Shown here in pieces: positions 44,662 through 53,619 of a stretch of 64,000 nt of DNA. The translations under genes were made by a program, and so were the position numbers. Under the pieces are notes generated by a model. It made no database searches and was not told the DNA's origin. It worked only from the letters and a program-made list of their open reading frames with translations. Location of the stretch: positions 62,001-126,000 of the forward strand of contig JAOAHD010000010.1 of NCBI GenBank assembly GCA_026415395.1, read 5' to 3'. The number at the start of each line of letters is the position of its first letter. Within the stretch, counting starts at the first letter, position 1. Origin of the DNA: Candidatus Binatia bacterium. GTDB lineage: Bacteria > Desulfobacterota > Binatia > HRBIN30.

Positions 44662-46245
44662 TTGGTGCGTGACACAAAAGCGTACGCCTTTTCGTCGCAC
44701 GGCCCCTGGACAATCGATCCAGCCGAGCTCTGCTGGCTCCGCTGCGTAGACCAGCGGCGCCAGCAGCTGCGGGCTCTCGTGCCCGTTCTCACCCAGCGGC
44801 GAGGAACTCCGCCGGTCCGCCGCTTCGCCAAAGCAGCATTGTCTCTGGGCGGTGCGCTGGTGCGCTGGTATGCCAAAGAACGACGAGGCGGGGGCAGCGT
44901 GTCGCGTGCGGGATTATCGCAGCGCTTGCGCGACGCCTTCGAAGAGCTCGGGCCCCCGTACATCAAACTCGGCCAGATTCTCTCCAGCGGGCACGGCATC
45001 TTCCCCGATGAGCTCGTCAGCGCGTTTCGCACGCTGCGCGACCGTGTCACCCCCGAACCGTTCTCCGCGGTGCGGCGCGTCCTCGAGGAGGACCTGGGTT
45101 CTTCCCTCGAGGATGTTTTTGCCAGCTTCGCTGCTGAGCCGATGGCTGCAGCCTCCATTGCTCAAGTCCATCAAGCGCGGTTGCGCACCGGTGAGCACGT
45201 GGTGGTCAAGATCCAGCGCCCGCAGGTAGCGCACCTCGTGCGCCAAGACCTCCAGGCCATGGCTTGGATCGCACCCTGGCTGGTGGGCCGTATCCCAGTG
45301 GCGGCGCTGGCAAACCCACCCGCCTTGGTGGAGCTTTTTGCGGAAACCATTCTCGAAGAGCTTGACTTCCGCCTAGAAGCCGCGAACATGCTCGACATTG
45401 CTGCGCTACTCGCGGCCACCGGCCAGCGTAACATCATTGTGCCGCGCCCCCATCCGATCTACGTGACCGAACGCGTGCTCGTGATGGAGCAAATCGATGG
45501 GATGCCATACGAACAAGCCGATGCTGTTCGCGCCGCCGGTATTGACACCGCAGCGCTGCTGCGGACGCTGGTCGTCTGCCTTCTCGAGGGTGCAATGCTC
45601 CACGGGGTGTTTCACGGGGATCTCCATGGCGGCAACATGGTGGTCACGCCCAGCGGGCAAATTGGTCTGTTCGACTACGGCATCACCGCCCGCATGGATC
45701 ACAACCAGCGCTTGGCCTTCCTCCGGCTCATGGTGCACGGCATGCTCGGGAACGTACGAGCGCAAATTGCTGCCTCCAAAGATCTCGGCGCCCTTTCGCC
45801 GACCACAGATATCGACGAGGTCGTCCGCAAGCTCAAGCTCGATCAACCCGTCGTAGATCCAACAGCGCTCAGCGGTCACGAACTAGCGCGGGAAATCCAG
45901 TACCTCACGAAAACTCTCTTGGAGTTCGGCGCGAAACTTCCGAAGCCACTGATGCTGTTCGTGAAGAACTTGATCTTTCTCGACGACGCCGTGGCTCACC
46001 TGGCCCCCGAGGTGAACATCTTTACCGAGGTGTTACGCATCTATGCGTACTTCGCAGAAGCCTACAGCGAGCGAATAGCGGAAGAGATCGGCATCGATTT
46101 GAGCCAGTATCAGTTCGACCTCGAGACCTTCAAGGCCGGACTCGGCTTGCGCCCCGAAGTGGAACACATCACGCACCGCGATCTCGAACAGCGCCGACGC
46201 GTGATTCGCGCGAAGCTCACGGAGCACGATCAACGCAGTGCGTAA
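44662..46245 (+). CDS. ABC1/UbiB-family atypical kinase
   Basis: The 527-residue protein shows UbiB motifs: KxGQ (YIKLGQILSSG, K102-Q105), an Ala-rich loop (AAASIAQVH), VVVKIQRP, EELDFRLEAANM, FHGDLHGGN and LFDYG. Two hydrophobic C-terminal stretches may anchor it to the membrane. UbiB proteins support ubiquinone or lipid metabolism by ATPase activity. The start is TTG 44662 or GTG 44665; AAGGA lies five to eight bases upstream. A GC-rich hairpin follows the stop. Confidence 0.88.
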   Translation: MVRDTKAYAFSSHGPWTIDPAELCWLRCVDQRRQQLRALVPVLTQRRGTPPVRRFAKAALSLGGALVRWYAKERRGGGSVSRAGLSQRLRDAFEELGPPYIKLGQILSSGHGIFPDELVSAFRTLRDRVTPEPFSAVRRVLEEDLGSSLEDVFASFAAEPMAAASIAQVHQARLRTGEHVVVKIQRPQVAHLVRQDLQAMAWIAPWLVGRIPVAALANPPALVELFAETILEELDFRLEAANMLDIAALLAATGQRNIIVPRPHPIYVTERVLVMEQIDGMPYEQADAVRAAGIDTAALLRTLVVCLLEGAMLHGVFHGDLHGGNMVVTPSGQIGLFDYGITARMDHNQRLAFLRLMVHGMLGNVRAQIAASKDLGALSPTTDIDEVVRKLKLDQPVVDPTALSGHELAREIQYLTKTLLEFGAKLPKPLMLFVKNLIFLDDAVAHLAPEVNIFTEVLRIYAYFAEAYSERIAEEIGIDLSQYQFDLETFKAGLGLRPEVEHITHRDLEQRRRVIRAKLTEHDQRSA

Positions 46246-46252
46246 GCTCCCT

Positions 46253-46272
46253 CGCGGGCTCCACCGCCCGCG
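46253..46272 (+). terminator. GC-rich hairpin after the UbiB-like gene
   Basis: CGCGGGC (46253-46259) pairs perfectly with GCCCGCG (46266-46272) around a six-base loop, seven bases after the stop. No T-run follows, so termination may be weak and proA may be partly read through. Confidence 0.4.
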
Positions 46273-46314
46273 GTAGCAGTTGGCGAAACCTCTCGCTTGC
46301 GATATTTCCGACCC

Positions 46315-47571
46315 ATGGACGTGAAAGCTGCGGTCATCGAGCTCTGCCGGAACGCACGACGTGCGGCGCGGCAGCTTGCCACGGTAAACACCAACCGGAA
46401 GAACGCCTGCCTGGATGCGCTTGCACGCCAACTGCGACAGCGGCAGAGCGCCGTACTGGAAGCCAATGCACGCGATGTGGAGGGAGCCCACAAGCAAGGT
46501 TTGTCAGCCGCCTTGATCGACCGCCTGCGCCTCGACCCGCAGCGCATCGAAGCTATGGCTCGTGGGGTTGAGGTTGTGTCCTCGTTGCCAGACCCGGTAG
46601 GGGAAACCATTGCCTGCTGGCGCCGTCCAAACGGGTTGGAGATTGCTCAAGTTCGCATCCCGATTGGCGTGGTGGGGATCATCTACGAGTCGCGACCGGG
46701 TGTGACGGTCGATGCCGGGGCACTGTGCCTCAAGTCGGGCAATGCAGTGATTTTGAAGGGCGGAAGCGAGGCGTGGCATACGAACCGCGAGCTCGCCGCC
46801 ATCTTTGCTGACGCTTTGGACGAACACGGTCTACCGCGCGAAGCCGTGCAACTCTTACCGACAACCAACCGCGAGGCGGTACACGCGCTCCTGCAGCAGA
46901 CCGAGTACGTCGATGTCATCGTCCCGCGCGGTGGGGAGAGCCTGATTCGCGCGATTACGGAAATGTCGCGCGTGCCGGTGATCCAGCACTACGCAGGCAT
47001 CTGCCACACGTATGTGGACGAGTTCGCTGACCTCAGCATGGCAGAGGAAATTTGTTACAACGCGAAGGTGCAACGCCCTGGGGTGTGCAACGCGATGGAA
47101 ACCCTGCTCGTGCATGAACGCGTGGCCTCAGAATTTTTGCCCGCAATGATTCGCCGCTTCGAAGCCGCCCGCGTCGAAATTCGCGGTTGCGAGCGCACAC
47201 GCCAGATTGTGCCACATGTTCGCGCGGCCACTGAGGAAGATTGGCGCACCGAGTACCTCGACCTCATCCTGGCAGTGAAGGTCGTCTCCTCGCTCGACGA
47301 GGCCATTGCCTTCATCAACACTTACGGCACTGGGCACTCGGACGCCATCGTCACCAACCACTACGAGCACGCGCGCCGCTTCCAACGAGAGGTCGACTCC
47401 GCTGCGGTGTACGTGAATGCCTCGACACGCTTCACCGACGGCTACGAGTTCGGTTTTGGTGCGGAAGTAGGAATCTCGACCAACCGCCTGCACGCACGCG
47501 GCCCGATGGGCTTGAGGGAGTTGACCACCTACAAGTACGTGATTTCTGGACACGGGCAAATCCGCACGTGA
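46315..47571 (+). CDS. proA: Glutamate-5-semialdehyde dehydrogenase (gamma-glutamyl phosphate reductase)
   Basis: The 418-residue NADPH-dependent enzyme makes glutamate semialdehyde in proline synthesis. Visible motifs are IPIGVVGIIYESRPGVTVDA, LCLKSGNAVILKGGSEA, VIVPRGGESLI, the catalytic Cys in QRPGVCNAMETLL and the C-terminal RGPMGLRELTTYKY. ATG 46315 is the first Met; TTG 46297 is also in frame. It heads a proA-nadD-rsfS-lapAB operon; proB is not in this window. Confidence 0.96.
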   Translation: MDVKAAVIELCRNARRAARQLATVNTNRKNACLDALARQLRQRQSAVLEANARDVEGAHKQGLSAALIDRLRLDPQRIEAMARGVEVVSSLPDPVGETIACWRRPNGLEIAQVRIPIGVVGIIYESRPGVTVDAGALCLKSGNAVILKGGSEAWHTNRELAAIFADALDEHGLPREAVQLLPTTNREAVHALLQQTEYVDVIVPRGGESLIRAITEMSRVPVIQHYAGICHTYVDEFADLSMAEEICYNAKVQRPGVCNAMETLLVHERVASEFLPAMIRRFEAARVEIRGCERTRQIVPHVRAATEEDWRTEYLDLILAVKVVSSLDEAIAFINTYGTGHSDAIVTNHYEHARRFQREVDSAAVYVNASTRFTDGYEFGFGAEVGISTNRLHARGPMGLRELTTYKYVISGHGQIRT

Positions 47572-47588
47572 GGCCACCAGGAAAGCAC

Positions 47589-48266
47589 GTGAGCGCGAGG
47601 CTGACTTTGCGTGTCGGCGTGTTCGGCGGCAGCTTCAACCCGATCCACATCGGCCACCTGCGCGTGGCGGAAGAAGTTCGGGAAGCGCAGCAGCTCGACC
47701 GCGTCCTGTTCATTCCTGCAGCTCTGCCGCCGCACAAACACGGGCAACGCCTTGCCTCGCCGGAACAGCGACTCCAAATGGTACGGCTGGCGATTGCCGG
47801 AAACCGCTTCTTCCGCGTCTGCGACATCGAACTGAAGCGCGCCGGGCGGTCGTATTCCATCGACACGCTCCGCGCGTTACGACAACGCTCTCCCCACTGG
47901 GAGCTCTACTTCATTCTAGGCATCGATGCATTTGCGGAAATCGCCACGTGGAAAGAGTACGAGCAGTTATTCGAGCTCAGCCACTTCGTCGTCGTCTCGC
48001 GTCCCGGCACACCGGCCAAGCCTCTGCTCCGTGTCCTGCCGGTTGTCACGCGCCGAGCCTTCTGGTATGCGCGCGACGGTTTGACGCTGATCCACCGCTC
48101 GGGACACAAGGTGCTTTTTCAACACGTCACTGGCCTTGACGTGTCGGCGACCGCGATTCGCCGGGATTTACTACGGGGAAGATCTATCCGTTACCTCGTG
48201 CCTACTACGGTCGAGCGCTACATCCTGCGCGAGGGGATCTACCAAAGGAGGTCGACTGCATCGTGA
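47589..48266 (+). CDS. nadD: Nicotinate-nucleotide adenylyltransferase
   Basis: The 225-residue enzyme adenylates nicotinate mononucleotide in NAD synthesis. It has the nucleotidyltransferase motif GVFGGSFNPIHIGHLRVAEE and the later DVSATAIRRDLLRG (ISSTxxR type). GTG 47589 is preferred with AGGA seven bases upstream; GTG 47568, overlapping the proA stop, is possible. The end overlaps rsfS by four bases. Confidence 0.95.
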   Translation: MSARLTLRVGVFGGSFNPIHIGHLRVAEEVREAQQLDRVLFIPAALPPHKHGQRLASPEQRLQMVRLAIAGNRFFRVCDIELKRAGRSYSIDTLRALRQRSPHWELYFILGIDAFAEIATWKEYEQLFELSHFVVVSRPGTPAKPLLRVLPVVTRRAFWYARDGLTLIHRSGHKVLFQHVTGLDVSATAIRRDLLRGRSIRYLVPTTVERYILREGIYQRRSTAS

Positions 48267-48682
48267 AGAAGTTGTCAGCACGCGACAGCGCTCTCATTTG
48301 CGCAAGGGCTGCGTTAGACAAGAAGGCTTACGACTTAGTCTTGCTCGAAGTGAGATCGTTAACGTCGCTCGCTGACTATTTCTTGATCTGCAGCGGCCGG
48401 TCGGACACCCAGGTACAGGCAATCTCGCAGGCGATCGAAGAAGCCATGTATCGAGCAGGCCGCAAACCCCTATCAATCGAAGGCTACCGCCATGGCCACT
48501 GGGTGGTGCAAGACTTTGGTGATGTGGTCGTGCACATCTTCTTCGAACCGGTGCGCGACTTCTATGATCTCGAACGCCTATGGGCGAAGGCCCCTCGCGT
48601 ACCGCTGCCGGAAACCGAGCATTCGGCGCTGCGCGTGTCACGGGCAGTCGCTAGTGGGAACGATGAGGGGAGCTGCTGGTGA
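48263..48682 (+). CDS. rsfS: Ribosomal silencing factor RsfS
   Basis: The 139-residue protein binds ribosomal protein uL14 and blocks subunit joining in starvation. Family text is LVLLEVRSLTSLADYFLICSG, RSDTQVQAISQAIEE and HGHWVVQDFGDVVVHIF, ending in YDLERLW. The GTG start overlaps nadD (GTGA), the usual nadD-rsfS linkage, and its stop overlaps the next gene the same way. The tail beyond RVPLP is longer than usual by about 20 residues. Confidence 0.95.
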   Translation: MKKLSARDSALICARAALDKKAYDLVLLEVRSLTSLADYFLICSGRSDTQVQAISQAIEEAMYRAGRKPLSIEGYRHGHWVVQDFGDVVVHIFFEPVRDFYDLERLWAKAPRVPLPETEHSALRVSRAVASGNDEGSCW

Positions 48683-49962
48683 GACGTGCTGTCGTCGTCA
48701 GCTTACTGCTCGTCGCTCTTCTCCTGTACTTGGTCTTCCTCAACAACGAGACCACCACTTTTCGCTTGGCGCCCGACATCGTCATGCAGTGGAATACGGG
48801 CGCGCTCGTGGGCGGGGCGTTTGCGGCGGGCGTTCTCCTGGCTTTTGTGGTGGGTAGCATCCAATCCGGTCTGCGCGCATGGAGTGCGTGGCGGAGCGGT
48901 CGTCGCGAGCGGCGAGCGTTGCGTGTTGACGAATGGGAAGAAAGCGGCGCGAAGTTCCTGTGGGGCGGCGAAATTGCTCGCGCCCGAGCCCTGCTGCATA
49001 AGGCGTGGCAGCGGCGCCCAGAAGACCCTCACGCCGCGCTGCTTTTGGCAAACTCCTTCCGCGCCACTGGGGAACTCCACCGCGCACGTGGAGTCCTGCA
49101 CGATGCCGCTGCTCAGTATCACACCCACCCGGAAGTCCTCATGACGTTGGCCGAAGTTCATCGTGAGCTTGGTGAGCTGGGGCCACGAATCGAGGTCCTC
49201 GAGCGCTTGCGGGCTCTGTATCCGCGTTCTCCACAAGCCCTGCGAGCGCTGCGCGACGCGTACATCGACGCCGAGCGCTGGGGTCCGGCTGCGCAGGTGC
49301 AAGAGACGCTGATTCCTGTACTTCCCGACCCCGAGGTTGTGGCGCGCGAGCAAGAGCTTTTGCTGAGCTTACGTTACCAAACTGCGATCCACTTGAGCGA
49401 TCCCCAGGAACGGGTGCTCGCGCTCGAGAACCTGGCGTCCTCACGCCGTGCGCCGGTTCCGGTCTACGTTGCGTTGGGAGACGAACTCGCGGCGGCGCAC
49501 CGCTTGGCTGACGCTTCAGCCGCCTGGGAGCGAGGGCTCAAGCAACACGCGCGCAGCGTCTTCGTTCATCGCCTGCTGCGCATCGCCAGCGAGCCCAAGC
49601 ACCGCGACCGCCTGCGCACCCTGCTGCGCAAGCTGCGCGATGGGGTGGATGCCGATGCTGTGCGCATTTGGCTCGCGGAGACGTTTGTTGCGGACCAAGA
49701 CGCAGAGAATGCAGCACGCGAGCTAGAGGCCATCGAAGTTCCGGCCACTGTGGTGCCTGATATCGATCGATTGTGGGGCGAGGTTCACCGGCTGCGCGGG
49801 CAATTCGACCAATCCATCCACGCCTATGCGCGCGCATGCCGAGAGCAACCACTGTATCATTGCCAAAAGTGCGAACACGTCTCCGCCGATTGGATCGGCG
49901 TGTGCCCAAAGTGCCATGGCTGGGACACCTTGCGCGCGCGCATCGAGATTGCGCGCGCGTAA
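48679..49962 (+). CDS. LapA-LapB single-chain fusion: membrane-anchored TPR protein with rubredoxin-like zinc site
   Basis: The 427-residue protein begins with a LapA/DUF1049-like pair of membrane helices (about 4-20 and 41-62, with FLNNETTTFRLAP between). About 320 residues of TPR-like helices follow, ending in a rubredoxin-type metal site C395-x2-C398 and C409-x2-C412 (YHCQKCEHVS, GVCPKCHGWDT). In E. coli LapA and LapB are separate products of adjacent genes; LapB controls LPS synthesis through LpxC turnover. The order here suggests one chain does both. GTG start overlaps rsfS, with AGGGGAG upstream. Confidence 0.85.
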   Translation: MRRAVVVSLLLVALLLYLVFLNNETTTFRLAPDIVMQWNTGALVGGAFAAGVLLAFVVGSIQSGLRAWSAWRSGRRERRALRVDEWEESGAKFLWGGEIARARALLHKAWQRRPEDPHAALLLANSFRATGELHRARGVLHDAAAQYHTHPEVLMTLAEVHRELGELGPRIEVLERLRALYPRSPQALRALRDAYIDAERWGPAAQVQETLIPVLPDPEVVAREQELLLSLRYQTAIHLSDPQERVLALENLASSRRAPVPVYVALGDELAAAHRLADASAAWERGLKQHARSVFVHRLLRIASEPKHRDRLRTLLRKLRDGVDADAVRIWLAETFVADQDAENAARELEAIEVPATVVPDIDRLWGEVHRLRGQFDQSIHAYARACREQPLYHCQKCEHVSADWIGVCPKCHGWDTLRARIEIARA

Positions 49963-50652
49963 ACTGCGCCGCTCTGTTTGCGACTCCTGGGCAACGTCAC
50001 CACCCATCCTTACGTCTCTCCGTACCACAGAGCAGAGGGACTCCTCTCCGCCCAAGATTCGCTTAGCAAGCCACGATCCTCGCGGGGCAAACGGACCACA
50101 CCCACGCTCGTTGTGGCAAGCTTCGCCTCCGGTGCCGCGGTAAAACAAATGACGAGTAACGTGTGGTGCACCGCGAATGGCGAACGAGCGGCGACCGCCA
50201 GGGGTGACGCATGCGTCGACCGTGGTGCCGTCGTGGCACAATGCCACCACACCCTTGGGTGACGACGCATCTGGAGTACGGTCGGCGCGGCGAAAACCTA
50301 TCGCGGCACGGACGTACCGGGATACGACCCTGCCCGAGGCCATTACCCGACTATGTCTTGGTTCCAGTCGTCAGCCGCCGGCAGATACGGTAGCTGCTCC
50401 CCGCAAAGTGACGGACGTCTCCCTCCAGGTAGCTTCCGTCGCCGCACCCTACCGCTTCTGCGGGAGGGCAGCGCGGCGAACTCGCCGATTTTATCGAGCC
50501 ACTGGCTTTCGTCGTGACAAATCGGCAAATCTAAGGGTGGTGCCTACCGTCGGTCGGTCACCATCGTTGAAATTTTTGCCGGGGAATTTGGGCTTGCTTT
50601 CGTGAAAGAGCCCCCTTTCCGACCAGCCTAAGACAAAATCGGGGGGTGCGGT
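49963..50652. other. Intergenic region before hicB
   Basis: Nearly 700 bases with no convincing gene. A short hairpin (GTGGCA-CAA-TGCCAC) lies at 50233-50247 and a longer one just before hicB. Open frames on both strands lack protein-like composition. With the hicBA remnant it forms an accessory patch after the proA operon. Confidence 0.45.
50590..50613. other. Bulged hairpin upstream of hicB
   Basis: GGGCT/AGCCC and CTTT/AAAG pair around a CGTG loop with a two-base bulge. It lies 40 bases upstream of hicB and could be a terminator for upstream transcription or a leader structure. Confidence 0.3.
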
Positions 50653-50865
50653 ATGAACACAGAATGCACAGCAATAATCAAGAAAGAAAACGATTGGTGG
50701 ATCGGATGGATCGAAGAAATCCCTGGGGTGAACTGCCAGGAGCGCACACGTGAGGAGCTCCTGGAAACTCTCCGGATCACTTTGAAAGAGGCTTTGGAGC
50801 TCAACGGGCAGGATGCATTGTTCGCAGCTGGAGCCGATTACCAGGAACAAAAGATCGCCCTATGA
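50653..50865 (+). CDS. hicB: HicB-family antitoxin
   Basis: The 70-residue protein matches short HicB/UPF0150 antitoxins (KENDWWIGWIEEIPGVNCQE, then a helix ELLETLRITLKEALELNGQ). HicB neutralises the HicA mRNA interferase and usually represses its own promoter. Its stop overlaps the hicA remnant by four bases, the order being hicB-hicA. The gene is richer in A than its neighbours, suggesting acquisition by transfer. With the toxin broken, the antitoxin may have no remaining target here. Confidence 0.85.
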   Translation: MNTECTAIIKKENDWWIGWIEEIPGVNCQERTREELLETLRITLKEALELNGQDALFAAGADYQEQKIAL

Positions 50866-51051
50866 GGCGAAAGGAGCTGCTCCAGCATCTGCGCTCGCAT
50901 AAGTGTGAGTTCCTGAGGAGGGGCGCCGGCACTCGTGGTGGCATGATCCCAAGCTGAACCAACGATCAGCGGTGCCAAGGCAGCCGCTGAAATAGCGGAC
51001 ACGCTCGCAAGGAAGATATGCAAGGATCTCCGCATACCACCGCCCAAATAA
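50862..51051 (+). pseudogene. hicA: hicA toxin pseudogene with two frameshifts
   Basis: Starting at ATG 50862 the frame reads MRRKELLQHLRSHKCEFL, the HicA N-terminus. The homology then moves to another frame (EGRRHSWWHDPKLNQRSAVP), which includes the region of the HicA active His, and then to a third frame (EIADTLARKICKDL, IPPPK) ending at TAA 51049-51051. Each frame is closed by early stops, so no complete toxin can be made unless the shifts are sequencing errors. Full-length homology of about 63 residues fits intact HicA. Confidence 0.8.
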
Positions 51052-51521
51052 CGCGGAGAAGGGCACGACACACGACCGTTATTCCGCTGTCGCTTGCGAA
51101 CTGGCTTGTGGCCCTTGGCCGTTAGTCAGTGACAGCCCGCTCACGACCACTGGTGAGCAATGCTTTGGCCCTCTAGGCCGCTCTTGCAAACGCTTCTCCC
51201 GCGCGGTGGCGACCTCAGAGTAGAACAACGCGGTCGAGATGATTCCGTTGCCGTACGCGAGTGGAGCTTTCGACAGAGGTCAAGTGGGGCTATTTCGCAG
51301 CAAATATCGCAAGATTGTGGTGGACTTGGATTCCACCCAGCACCACGCCCCGAGGCAAGTTCGGGTCTCTTCCCGGCTTGGGTGAGGCTGATGGCCTGTT
51401 TGCGTGGCCGCGAAGGCGTAAACCGGCGCCATTGCTAACCCCGCTTTTCGGGCCCGCGATGACCCTGTCGATTACCGCGACACCCTCCCGCACCGCCGGG
51501 TACCTCTACGAGCTGCGACTC

Positions 51522-51549
51522 GCACGGGCGATGCGGGCGTCGCCCGTGC
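51522..51549. repeat. Perfect 10-bp inverted repeat
   Basis: GCACGGGCGA (51522-51531) and TCGCCCGTGC (51540-51549) pair perfectly around an eight-base loop. It stands close to the next palindrome and both may belong to one mobile palindromic element. Confidence 0.45.
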
Positions 51550-51600
51550 CGCCTGAGCGCACCAGAGTCGACAGTGAAGCGATGGCGCCCCTCATCCTAA

Positions 51601-51631
51601 CGCCCTCTCCCCCCGGGCTGGGGAGCGGGCG
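51601..51631. repeat. REP-like palindromic element
   Basis: CGCCCTCTCCCC (51601-51612) and GGGGAGCGGGCG (51620-51631) form an 11-of-12 stem with a seven-base loop, preceded by CCCCTCATCCTAA. This CCTCA-CCTAA-CTCTCCCC/GGGGAG type of element is widespread as intergenic repeats in high-GC bacteria. It lies 44 bases downstream of the LolA-like gene and might also end its transcript. Confidence 0.5.
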
Positions 51632-51674
51632 GCTTTCTGTTGGTCGCCCGGATACGACCGTCGCAAACAATCCC

Positions 51675-52445
51675 TCACTTCGGTGCGGGCGTAGGCTCGG
51701 CTGCCAGCCCTTTTGCGTCGAACGCGTCGGCCGCCAACTTCGGCTCGTAACGGAACTCACTGAGGGTGAGCAGCGAGCTTTTTTGGGTCGTCAAATCGAC
51801 AACGCGCTGCTGAGCTGGGAACCACTCGCCGGAACGCTGCTCGGTGCGCTCTGCGATCCAGCGGCGGACCGCCCTACCCTGTTGGTCGAAGAACAAAGCC
51901 CGAACGAGCCGACCACCACGTGGGTCTACTGAGTACACGCGAACGGCGAATCGGTCTTTCTCCTTATCCTTTGGGGCGAGTCGAATTACGGTGAACGTTT
52001 CCCCACCAATGTTTTCGTCGCCACCCAGCTCGTACGTGTAGGCACCCGGATCCGGCAGGAGGAAATCGGAGAGCGTGAAATCAGTGCCAAGCCAAGGTGC
52101 GTTCCACTGCTCCTCTGGCACCTCCCTCGTCCGCTTGGTCTTCGCATCGAAGTGCCAAATTTTGTCGGCCGCGCCGTCTTCATCCACAATCAGCCAGCGC
52201 TGTCCGCGAAACTCAGCCGGCGCCGTGACCTCAATTACGGTGCGCCGGCCATCGCGTAGGGTGTGCCGGAGCACCAAAGCGAGCTTCCTTCCTTGCGTCC
52301 CCTCCACCGTACCGGCTGCCTCGAAACTGGTTCGGATGATGTTCCCAATCGCCTTGCGATATAGGTTCTCTTCTGCCGAACCCGCCACCGCTGCGCGACT
52401 TCCCGCTACAGCAATCAACGATACGAACAGTAGTTGCCACTGCAT
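51675..52445 (-). CDS. Outer-membrane lipoprotein-sorting (LolA-like) family protein
   Basis: The 256-residue protein has a signal peptide (LLFVSLIAVAGSRAAVAG). A LolA-like concave beta-fold of the outer-membrane lipoprotein-sorting type follows (RRTVIEVTAPAEFRGQRWLI, KIWHFDAKTKRTREVP, TLSDFLLPDPGAYTYEL). This subgroup is distinct from true LolA and often accompanies RND or MMPL exporters, not seen here. ATG 52445 has GGAGG seven bases upstream. The C-terminus ends in a Pro/Ala tail. Confidence 0.82.
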   Translation of the reverse strand: MQWQLLFVSLIAVAGSRAAVAGSAEENLYRKAIGNIIRTSFEAAGTVEGTQGRKLALVLRHTLRDGRRTVIEVTAPAEFRGQRWLIVDEDGAADKIWHFDAKTKRTREVPEEQWNAPWLGTDFTLSDFLLPDPGAYTYELGGDENIGGETFTVIRLAPKDKEKDRFAVRVYSVDPRGGRLVRALFFDQQGRAVRRWIAERTEQRSGEWFPAQQRVVDLTTQKSSLLTLSEFRYEPKLAADAFDAKGLAAEPTPAPK

Positions 52446-52491
52446 CGCCGCGTCCTCCCGCGCTCGAACCACCCGCGTCCGCTTCGCACCC

Positions 52492-53493
52492 TCAGCTCTT
52501 CTTCTCAGCGCGGCTCAGTTCCTCGTCAATGAGTTGCTTGAATGCTTCGAACGGCTGGGCTCCGGACAACATGCGTCCGTTGATGAAAAATGCCGGCGTC
52601 CCGTTCACCCCTGCCGCAGTCCCTTCCTCGAGATCGCGATCGATGGCAGCCGAGTGCGGCTTGGTTTTCAGGCACTCGGCAAACTTCCCTTCGTCCAAAC
52701 CGATCTCCTTAGCTAGCCCCTTCAGGCTGGGCTCCGACAAGTCTTGCGCCTTCCACAAGCGGTCGTGATACTCCCAAAACTTGCCCTGGGCGTTGGCACA
52801 AGCCGCCGCCTCGGCCGCAAGCCGCGCATGCTGGTGGAAGCTCAGCGGGAAGTCCCGATGTACGAACCGCACCTTATCGCCATAGTGGCGGAGCACTTCA
52901 GCCACGGTGCTCGAGGCCCGTTTACAGAAGGGGCATTCGTAGTCGGAAAACTCGATGATCGTCACCGGCGCGGATGCGGGGCCACGGGAGGGACGCCCTC
53001 CGTCCCCAACTTCCACCACGGGCGGCTTCAAGGCGACGGTTGTCTTGTACTTTTTGCGCAGCTCCCCCAAAAACTGCTGGTGGCGTTCGGCCAGCTTTTG
53101 CTGCTTTAGGTATTGCACCAACTGCGGCCGAAGCTGCTCGAGCGACTGCCCTTCGAGATCCTCTTTGTTGTCATCGTAGAGCTTTTCAATCTCTTCCTGG
53201 CTCGGCTCGCCGACTTTCGCTTCGAGCTCCTGCTTGACCAGGGCATCCACAGAGATCCCGCGCGTCTTCGCCTCCAATTTGTACAGCTCGTCGGCCACCA
53301 GCTCTTCGAGCCCCTCCTGCAACACCTGGAAACGCTGATTGTCAAGCTGCACAAGCTTAGGCTTCACGTGTTTCTCCAGTTCGCTGCGCGTAATTTTGCG
53401 CTCACCCACGGTGGCGACGACCTCATCCGCACTCCTGGCCATCTGGGGCACAACGAACATCAATCCGCAAAGCACAAACATTATCCGTCTCAT
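52492..53493 (-). CDS. DsbA-type thiol:disulfide oxidoreductase with N-terminal SurA-like helical domain
   Basis: The 334-residue protein has a signal peptide (about 1-21), a charged helical N-terminal domain (about 24-155) that resembles SurA_N-type chaperone regions, and a DsbA/DSBA-like thioredoxin domain. The latter has CPFC at 187-190 (EFSDYECPFC) and the cis-Pro loop NGTPAFFING. It would form or isomerise disulfides in the periplasm; the N-terminal part may bind clients. GAGGAG precedes ATG 53493. Downstream on the same strand is the LolA-like gene. Confidence 0.9.
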   Translation of the reverse strand: MRRIMFVLCGLMFVVPQMARSADEVVATVGERKITRSELEKHVKPKLVQLDNQRFQVLQEGLEELVADELYKLEAKTRGISVDALVKQELEAKVGEPSQEEIEKLYDDNKEDLEGQSLEQLRPQLVQYLKQQKLAERHQQFLGELRKKYKTTVALKPPVVEVGDGGRPSRGPASAPVTIIEFSDYECPFCKRASSTVAEVLRHYGDKVRFVHRDFPLSFHQHARLAAEAAACANAQGKFWEYHDRLWKAQDLSEPSLKGLAKEIGLDEGKFAECLKTKPHSAAIDRDLEEGTAAGVNGTPAFFINGRMLSGAQPFEAFKQLIDEELSRAEKKS

Positions 53494-53619
53494 GAAGTTT
53501 CTCCTCTCCTGCCGGGAGCTACACAACGAGTGCACGAGCGTAGGAGCCGAGAACGTGGGGGTCAACCCTACGTCGGCTGCTCTCCTCGCGTTCGAGGGCC
53601 CGACCCCGCGATCGACGCC

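Larger units (their letters stand above)
51052..51674. other. Intergenic region with palindromic repeats
   Basis: About 620 bases without a supported gene. It contains two palindromic elements (51522-51549 and 51601-51631). A short plus-strand stretch near 51230-51370 reads RKIVVDLDST and faintly recalls a transposase, but it is too short to call. Confidence 0.45.

Noticed and set aside
51230-51370. Plus-strand RKIVVDLDST stretch recalling IS1380-type transposases
   Set aside because: Only about ten residues agree, with stops on both sides and no terminal inverted repeats; too little to call a mobile element.
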